DNA from: Takakia lepidozioides
Taxonomy: Eukaryota; Streptophyta; Takakiopsida; Takakiales; Takakiaceae
NCBI GenBank assembly: GCA_030704615.1
Contig: CM060733.1
Span: 13,890,001-13,954,000 of the forward strand
DNA length: 64,000 nucleotides
Direction of reading: 5' to 3'
Positions within the stretch are counted from its first letter, which is position 1, and the number at the start of each line of letters is the position of its first letter. Under the pieces are notes generated by a model. That model did no database searches. It had not been told where the DNA came from and saw only the letters and a program-made list of their open reading frames with translations. Of this stretch, positions 56,203-64,000 are shown piece by piece. The position numbers were made by a program, and so were the translations under genes.

Positions 56203-59200
56203 CTAACAAGAGATGTTACTTGCAGCTCCAGACCATCCTGCATCCCCCGAGAGAATTTCTTTCTCAATTAACTGCAAAGCCTCTCTCTCCCTTCCCCACA
56301 AAACATCAACATGCCCTTTCTGGGGCACAGGGCAAAGATCGACAATGCTGAAAGCACGACTCATTTCTTCAGACAGCCAGAACCGGCATGATGTATCATC
56401 CATTCCATGGATGACTAACAACCGTTGGGCCCTTTCTTGCAATTTTGTCAGAGCAGGTATCACTGCATGAGTGCCTCCCAGTAATGTATTGTGGGTCATA
56501 TGCCATACGGCATCATGGTAGTTTGTTATGTAGTCTTGAATGAAGGACTTCGGATATCTGCAATACAGCCATGGACAAACTCAAAAATATCAGGTGAAGC
56601 CTATTCAGAAGTACCGGAACCTCTGTGAACTGCATCCCAACATCAAATGGAATCTTGTCCTCTGATTGCTCAACAAAGTGACCCAAATGAAGGGCTTACC
56701 GCTTCAACCACCCATGTATCCTTGAAACCCAAAATTTGTGCTTGGAGTAGAAAAAGTATCCCACAAAGCGGCTAAGGTTGTAATATTTACTGACAATCAA
56801 CGCCCGAATTCCCTTCACCTGAAGCATCACCATCACCGCTGTAATGTTAGTTCATGCACAAAAACGAACAAGATATGAGAAGAAGAGTCACCTTAACAGT
56901 CAGTAACAGGATCAGAGTTTGTAGTGCCTGCAGCAGAGTGTACAATGGCTCACTCCATTGTGACTCATGAACTCACTCCTGATTGAGAGGATGAGAAAGA
57001 CAAAGAATGCCACACAAAGAGCCAGAGAAAGGATGTGGATGTCATCTATGGACAGTTCAGAATCCTCACCGTAAAGGGCTCTATGACTGAGAAGAAAGCG
57101 TCACAGGGAGGCTGAGATGATTCCCCATTCTGCTCCAGGCACCGAGGTGGATACACAGGGCCAATTAAAGTGATTGATCGTACTCTCTCAGGGCACCGCG
57201 CTGCGAGCACAAGAGAGATTGTACAACCCATAGAATGGGCCACAAGATGAAAACTTTGCAATCCGTGTCTTTGTATTACAGATTTCTCAATAGCTTCAAC
57301 TTGGTCAGCCAATGTGTATAGGCTGTCAACAGGTCTTGGACTCCGCGCGCAACCCAGCAGATCAGGTATTAAAACCCGATGCCGTGACTTGATGGCATTG
57401 GACAGATTAGGAACAAGTTTGGTGTCGAACCAGAATGTGGAGGAACTGAAAAGTCCATGAATGAATATCACTGCAGTGCGATCTGCATCCAACCGTTAAT
57501 AGTGGATTTAAGTACAACTGGCTGAGAATGAAAAGAAAACAATACTTGTGAATAATCTGGAGACTGTGGAGGCTTCCGGTTTTTGGTGAGAGACTCTATG
57601 GAAAATCCACCTGAATATGAACCATGTTGAACTGCTGGGGGTATAGTCGCTACAGGATAATAACCTCCCTTCAGCTGGCCATAAAGATAGCGTGAGAGAG
57701 ATTGCTGTGGCCACCCTTGCTACGTAAGGTAACAGTGTAGAGTAGCTACAGAAATGATCTCACCTTTTATGAACCGGTTCTCAATTGGTCTGCCTTGGAT
57801 TTGTGGAGAAAGTGAAGTGAAGGTAGGGTTGGAAGTGCTCAAATTGGTGGCGTTGGTCAAAATGTCCTGGCCATCACTGTCTGTGCATCTCTCCTCACCC
57901 AAGGGTGTGTCATCAGTGCGGACAAAGAGGTTCTCCACTGCCAATTTCATGGGCATCAAGAGCATGGCACACTCGTGGCATTGGCACTCTGACCAGCGAG
58001 CGCTTGTATTTCCTTCTCCCTGTTCATCGTCCTGTAATCACAAGAATGTGCAGTCGCCAAATTGAAGCTGCATGAATTATCCATCAAACTACCTTATACA
58101 ATGTACGCTCAAGTTAGCAGGGACAAGTTGAGGGAAAAATTTCTACAACACTACATTTTAGTAAGAACAGATCTCAGAAAGTTATCTTAGTCAGGTGACT
58201 CTGCTTGGGAAAATAATGGGCAGAATTAAGTGCAGGTTCTTTTGCAGGATGGCTGAATGGAGGCGTGCTGTAAAGCATTCACAGAACCCTATTGGTGCTC
58301 CTATTGCAGTCGAAGTTGACCTCAAGTTTCTTCAAGCAAAAGGTATCTTTCACGCGGTAGAGAGTTTGCTTAATATGGTGCAGCTGTTCCCAGATTGGAA
58401 ACTTTCAGAATCAAGCACCTAAGGGAATTGTTATCCCAATTTACTTAATGTGTGTGAACATAGCAACTGCATGACGTCTACCGCAGCTATAGTTCCACAA
58501 GAGGGGAGCAAAATGCGTTCAAATGTTCACAAATCAGGCAAGGGAGATTTTGTGGTTTCATTGTGTTTCCACTTAATACCTTCACATTTCAAAAATGTAA
58601 CAAGAGAAGGTAGACTAATGTCTATCAGCCAGCATTTGGATAAGGAGTACTGTACCTGACAGTTCAGAATGGACCGTTTGGACTCGTTGCTGGCATCTCC
58701 ATCTGTACTGGCACCAGAATTACAGCCTGCACTTGGTGAAATGTCTTCAACTTCGAATCCCCAACATTCACAAGCTTGGTTGCGACCAGTCCTTGGCCTT
58801 CTGATCGCAGAACGCCGAGGCTTATGCAAAATCGGCTGCTCATCATCCTTGACATCCGCAGACTGCACAGTTTTAAGATCTGGTTCTTTGGTTTTAGCAA
58901 ACGGATTTGAAACTGGGAAATAATTCGCATTGGAGGGCGCTTGGCCTTCATGCCAAAAATCAAGGACCCAATAAAAAGCCCCTAGCGTAAGGTTGGCAGA
59001 GGACATACACGCATACAATAATTCCTCGAGAAACGGCTGAAGACCATCCCAAAGTTGTTTCCTGAGAGAAACGTCTGAGATGTGGAGTGACGGGATCGAT
59101 CGGTTTCGTAGGGCAAGAAATCGTGTACCCCAGCAGAGAGCTGCTGCGGCAACTGCCCAATACAGGGTCGGCGTATGCCGTAAACTCTCCATCAACGCCG

Positions 59201-59219
59201 GCATGGACACATCCACCAT
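56203..59219 (-). CDS. BODYGUARD-like alpha/beta hydrolase, complete
   Basis: Five exons with phase-consistent GT-AG borders: 59219-58656, 58031-57764, 57482-57070, 56818-56700 and 56557-56203, giving 572 residues. Residues 1 to about 100 include hydrophobic segments (LYWAVAAAALCWG; TLGAFYWVLDFW). A BDG-type RWSECQCHEC motif begins exon 2, followed by LAVENLFVRTDD. The hydrolase fold starts VIFIHGLFSSSTFWFD. The nucleophile is Ser about 361 in LVAHSMGC, with Asp about 508 (IHGMDD) and His about 537 (PQKGHVDVLWG), so the triad is complete. BODYGUARD proteins are epidermal, extracellular or membrane-associated hydrolases needed for cuticle (cutin) formation; the exact substrate is unsettled. 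Some length lies in a low-complexity segment (residues 110-190), which could vary between species. It is followed 1.76 kb away by a fatty acyl-CoA reductase on the same strand. Confidence 0.9.
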
Positions 59220-59289
59220 CTCTGTCTCCCGCTCAGGCTACCCAATCAAATTTCTACTGTCCGCAATCTCAAGCCTGCGCGAAAGGTAC

Positions 59290-59997
59290 TAAATCGATGA
59301 TTACCAAGTAGAAATGCTGGGTTTGAAAACCTACTCAAGTGTAGCAATTTTCACAACTGGCCCTCGCTCCCCCCCTTCCTCTCCCTTCCTCTCTCTCCCC
59401 GTCCTCTTTCTTCCAGTCACGAGGATTTTTAAGGGGACATACTAAGTGCTATCTTCCCATTTTCTTGAGCCAACAATTCGCCCGCCAACTGTCACTCGTG
59501 GAATGGTCCAATCTTACCGAGGCCTGAAGCTCAGCTACATCAAATTCATCTTCCAAGATTCTCCCCACTCCATCCCCTCTTAAGTGTCTGGCATGGTCTG
59601 CAAGCTATGTCATCCCTGCTCTCAAACCAAACCCCTCCTCGCACAACAGCCCAACACACCCGCCAAGCCAGCATCAAACACAACCAAAACTTTCCAGCAG
59701 ACCAGCTGCTGCTCAGACTTTTCTGACAATGTTTACTGTACTCTCATTGGTTACAGCAACACTTTTTGACGGCTTGCCAATTGGCCCGCCAATGCCGGAC
59801 CATCTGCCATCTATACTCTTCTGCACATTCCTGAATCTCTTGCATCTCTTCGCGGATCCTTCCTGCTTTGTCACCTTACCCCTGACCCACAACCGCACAC
59901 TGCAATCACCGCGGTCCGCCGCCGCGGTCACAGCACCGAACGCGGTCACAGCACCGAAGGCGGCCGGCGCTCGCGCCGGGGAGTGGGCTAACCGCGG
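59290..59997. other. 5' flank of the BODYGUARD-like gene; no gene recognised
   Basis: CT-rich around 59365-59415 and GC-rich around 59900-59997. The promoter of the minus-strand hydrolase should lie in the first few hundred bases, but no convincing TATA box was found. The region ends at the MITE. Confidence 0.4.
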
Positions 59998-60349
59998 CTA
60001 CCGTACTCACCTAGCTTATTAGGCAATAATTAATTCAAAATCAAGTGCCTAATTAAATTTAATTTTTTTTGAGAATGTGCCTAAAACTTGGAAAAAATTC
60101 CTGAGAAGTGCCTAATTGCTTGAAAAAATGTTTTTACATTTTTTGAAAAGAAAATGACCTCAACAATAGGTTTTGAGGGAGGTCAAAAACAATTGTTCAT
60201 TCTATCCAGGATCGACTGTAATACATGCCTAATGTTTGGAAATTACCTACGTGAGGTGCGTAAATAATAAAAACGACTCTGCCTAATAATATTCCATTTT
60301 TATAATTATTAGGCGCGGGAGTGCCTAATAAGCTAGGTAAGTACGGTAG
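59998..60349. mobile_element. MITE with 28-bp terminal inverted repeats
   Basis: The left end CTACCGTACTCACCTAGC (continuing TTATTAGGCA) is repeated inverted at 60322-60349 with one mismatch in 28. The interior is AT-rich, non-coding and contains several TGCCTAA motifs. CCGCGG lies directly before the left end (59992-59997) and one base after the right end (60351-60356), a possible target duplication. The size of 352 bp is typical of a MITE. The superfamily is not clear. Confidence 0.9.
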
Positions 60350-60976
60350 TCCGCGGCTAGTACTTACCTGTAGTTTTTTTTTTTGCATATGTAGGTGAGA
60401 GCGCAAAGGTAACGTGGCGCCAAGGCCACCACGTTAGCAAGCAAAGCAAAGTGTAAGCACTCCAGTCAACAAGATCACGAAAGTTTCCATTCATACACAA
60501 CAGACTCAGCAACGGAGAAATGAAGCTCTGTTAGCTTTAGAGGCTTAAAAATGGAGCGAATGTACAATTTACAAGTACAAATTATGGGTATTGTAGGTAA
60601 GGTGTGGCATTTGCCTGCTTCAGTAGTCCGAGTCTACAAGGGCCGTGCTCCATGTGGCCATTCCTGATGGGCCAGCAAATCACCAGCCTACACGACAATA
60701 AAGAACATGGGCGTTCCCCATTGTGGTCTGTCCATGTGGCCAAGATCTATCAACCTGTGAGAGGTACCATGTGTACTGCCTCAAGTGGTGAACTAGGTCA
60801 AAGGATGTTGCAAAACAACAGTCTGAATTCTACACCCGTGTACTAATGCGTCTGTGGGAGGACAGCACAAGCAAGCAATTGTCTAAATTGGATGTACATC
60901 TATGAACCTGTCGCTGCCTGAATATGAGCTATGTAGGAATCCTACTGCATGCGTGGAGTCGTTGACATGTTCTCCC

Positions 60977-63900
60977 TCATGCAGAGACTACCGGCTTGGC
61001 CTCGTCGTCTGCCTTACGGTCTGCCTGGTCGTCGTCGTCAAACCGTCGCCTTGAGCCACGGCCCTTGAGCACATACCGCCGTAAGCCCGGCATGTGGACA
61101 CGGTTGAGGTAGTTACTCCAGTCAATTGAGCGAATATTGAACGGAAAAGTGGCTAGCTCCTCTGTTGAGAGCTGCTTCTCCAGTCGCTCTATGTTGTCCA
61201 CATCAAATCTGAAACCCGGCCCCCAAGATCCACAATACCAGGAAAATAGGTCGCTGATACAATGAGCTGAACACAAATATCTAGAGCTCTGGTCTGATGA
61301 TTACTGTCCACCCAGGATGCTTATTAGAATTTTTTTGCTAAAAGACTCGGGCATATTCTACGTCCTTTGATTGTTCAACCTTTAAATGCCTTACAAGTAA
61401 CATAGACTGCTTCCCCGTCCAACAATCCACTAAGTTTAGGGTCAATCGAAGGAACGTTAAGGATGGTCTATGGGTGAAGACAGCGCTCAAGGACAGAGAA
61501 CACCTCGTGAGATCAGAAACTAAAGAGGCAGGGCAGGCTGACCTGCCGAGATAGAAGGTGTAAGGCTTGTAGATAGTGGCCAAATAGTTAATTTGATCGA
61601 GAACTTTGATCAAAACTTGTATGCGTTTCTGTGCTAGTCTCCCTCTTGGTAGAAATCTCCATGGTAGAAGTCTGGACAGCTGCACATGATATATATACAG
61701 CCAGGTCACACCAAAGCAATGTACTATCAACACCATTTCAACGTGCATTGAAATATCTCAACTCCCAGGACAATTTTTGCCAGATTGCTCATCTCCCTCC
61801 TACAATCCTCTGGAACATCTAGAGCTAGAGGCTTGCAATTGACATCTTCTCAACAAACTGATGAATGAAGAAATTATCGGGCGTAGCTATCAGTTCACAG
61901 GAAGTGCAGTGCCTAAGTACTGATGCGAGCAGTCCTAGAGCTGATAGATTGTGATTGGAATACCTGCACAGGCAACTGATACAAGATGAACATGTAGAGC
62001 AAGAAAGTATTTAGGTCTTCGATCAAGATCAATCGCTTGATTTTGATTTCCTTCCCGGATTTGTCTAGTAGTGGATCCGCTGTGAAGTGCTCCTGAGATA
62101 CATCTGCCAGTTCCCGAAGGATCAAAGGGTTCACCACAGATGAGGCTACTTGATACACTGACAAGCCTGGAAGCCGTGCACGTTTCGCCATGGCAGCCAA
62201 CATTGCATTTACAACCATATCTGCTGGCACCTGAGTATCACCATCCTCAGAATGAGGCCCATCATAAGGATCTCATACAAAATTTACATGTTCGACAGTC
62301 TACACTGCTGCAAGTTCGGACAAAAATGTATGTAATTTTCCTTTTAATTTTAACATGATCTTGTAGACCTAGAGTATGTTTGTACAGGTCTCACCTTTCG
62401 GAAACAACATGAATTTAGCTTATATAAGACACTAATTTAACTGTAAGTGTACAGGTAAACGACAGACTGAGGACAGACTCCTATATCCATTGTAAAGCCC
62501 AGGCCTGCTAGCTGAACCCTAGAAACTGGGCGCCCCAATCAGCTCCCTCCAGATATGTGATGTCCTGTGCAACTACAAATTGTATATACATCTATCTCAA
62601 AGAAGTATTCAGCAATCAGTGATTATGGGATGCCAGGACGATTTCAGTTTCAGATTATTCTACAGGTCTAGTAGCTCTGAAGATAAAGGTACAAACCACA
62701 TCCAAAACTCCTTGATGATCTGCAAGAAATGCAGTCATTTGTCCTTTCCCATAAGCCAGTACAATGGGATCCATCATCCTGCAATCATACAAGCCAAACT
62801 GACATGTTCACGACACACCTTAAAGAGTGACAATATTGGAGATCCTGGCACAATTTTCTACCGAACTGCACCTGCTAGACTTTGTTCGGTGTTGTACCTC
62901 TCCATCAGAAGGACTAAGAAGCCACTCATATGATCTTTTCGTCACACCTGAACATCCCATGTCGCAATTGTATGGAACCTGTGAAACAACTTACAGTGAG
63001 ATCTATTCCTGGAGGCGGTTTCTGCCAAGTGATTCCAAGTACTTTGAACAGCTTATGATTATGTCAAAGCTGGTGATACTTTAGGAACGCTCGATAAGCT
63101 ATATACGAAACTGGGTGTCAGACAAGCTGTCAAGTATGTAATCTATTTCGGAATTCCCCGGTGTCAATAATGAGGTACACGTACAGAGTGCTTGATTTTT
63201 CACCTGATACCTTCCATCCAGCCTGGGAATGGTTCTTGTAAGGTACTCTCAATCACACTTGGCCGCATCACAACAATCGGGAGACGTCCACGCTCAGCAT
63301 CCAGGAGCATTTCTCCCATTGCTTTTGTGAACACGTATGTATCTTGCCATCCAAACAACTTCGCCCTGCTTGCAAGGACAAGCAAACATGTTGAAACCGT
63401 TTGTTTAAGTAAACCGAGGATTGGAGCAGCTTACACTGACAATTCGTCGATACTACGTCGAGATCACTAAACATTCAGCAACGTGGCCATGAGATATAGA
63501 ACAGAACTCACCGTTCCAAGCCCAGCTCCTTCATTTTCCTCTCCCTCTTCCCCGGGTCAACCCTGATAGTCTGGGTGAAGAAATCCACGTCATTCTCTAG
63601 TAGGCGGAGTGTTTCTTCTCTCTCTATTTGGCAGAGTGTTTCAGTTACCAATTCCAATTCTGTTGCTACATGAAGCTGTGGAACGGATTCCCCCATCTCC
63701 TTGGCGATATTGTCACCCATTTTGAAGGGGATTTCTCCTGTGCGGCCCTTCCTTCGTCCATTCACAAAGGCTGCAAACATAACAGCAACTGTAACTGACA
63801 AGCGAAATTGTACTTGCTCGACAAATTAATATATCGTGCAAATTGGCAATTGCACTTCCTGGCCCAGTCTCAACCTTAAATGTTATCTCTTCAGCAGTAG

Positions 63901-64000
63901 ATCAGTCGGAGAACTTACCAGTGGAGACATGCAGCAGAAGCTGGAGGTTGGGGCAGCGCTTGGCAAAATCAACTAATCTCCGAGGACCCAATGTGTTGAT
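60977..64000 (-). CDS. Fatty acyl-CoA reductase (FAR), 3' seven exons
   Basis: Minus-strand exons with consistent phase: 64000-63919 (cut by the window edge), 63770-63512, 63365-63204, 62778-62697, 62230-61964, 61679-61543 and 61208-60977, giving 406 residues of the C-terminal part. Motifs in order: [44 protein letters not shown] with the catalytic Yxxx[67 protein letters not shown], then the FAR_C domain ([41 protein letters not shown]). FARs reduce very-long-chain acyl-CoA to primary alcohols with NADPH for wax, suberin or pollen/spore wall lipids. The NADPH-binding TGxxGxxG lies beyond the right edge. A basic/acidic tail of about 25 residues follows the usual end. No defect is seen. Confidence 0.95.

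Overview
This is a stretch of nuclear genome from a land plant. It shows multi-exon genes with GT-AG introns, plant-specific families (SnRK1 alpha kinase, BODYGUARD-type hydrolase, fatty acyl-CoA reductase, DYW-type PPR, GNA-type lectin, RCD1/SRO-like WWE-PARP) and a dense load of plant transposons (Copia, LINE, CACTA, SINE, MITE). The style of the PPR and the abundance of degraded elements suggest a large-genome non-seed vascular plant such as a fern or lycophyte. That placement is inference; plant identity is much safer than the lineage. All calls come from reading translations and splice sites by eye; no search was run.

Layout. 0-2.5 kb: the 3' part of a plus-strand gene with two WWE domains and a PARP-like catalytic domain. 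3.9-6.4 kb: an unprocessed, decayed SnRK1 alpha (KIN10/SNF1) copy on the minus strand, with exons and splice sites still recognisable. 8-8.6 kb: a Copia tail. 9.6-11.8 kb: a frameshifted DYW-PPR pseudogene. 14.5-17.3 kb: LINE and SINE debris and a duplicated block upstream of a secreted mannose-binding (GNA-type) lectin at 17.7-18.2 kb, which carries a single in-frame stop. 18.8-21.4 kb: a degraded Copia element on the minus strand.

22.0-43.4 kb is a transposon nest. Its ends look like a matched CACTA pair: similar CACTACA... termini in inverted orientation and GGC on both sides. Inside are a minus-strand plant-transposase-like gene, at least four LINE copies, five copies of a G-run/hairpin/C-run fold-back, two arrays of a roughly 190-bp satellite, a SET-domain-like open reading frame and a lightly decayed TNP2 transposase. 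A second transposase-like remnant lies at 43.8-44.8 kb.

47-64 kb is the gene-rich part. It holds a complete eight-exon CWC22 splicing factor (minus), an F-box/kelch-like gene with one frameshift (plus), a complete five-exon BODYGUARD-like alpha/beta hydrolase (minus) and the last seven exons of a fatty acyl-CoA reductase (minus, running off the right edge). The last two families both act in cuticle or extracellular lipid formation. CWC22 introns 3 and 7 hold LINE insertions, the one in intron 7 with a clear 14-bp target-site duplication. A 352-bp MITE with 28-bp terminal inverted repeats separates the hydrolase from the reductase.
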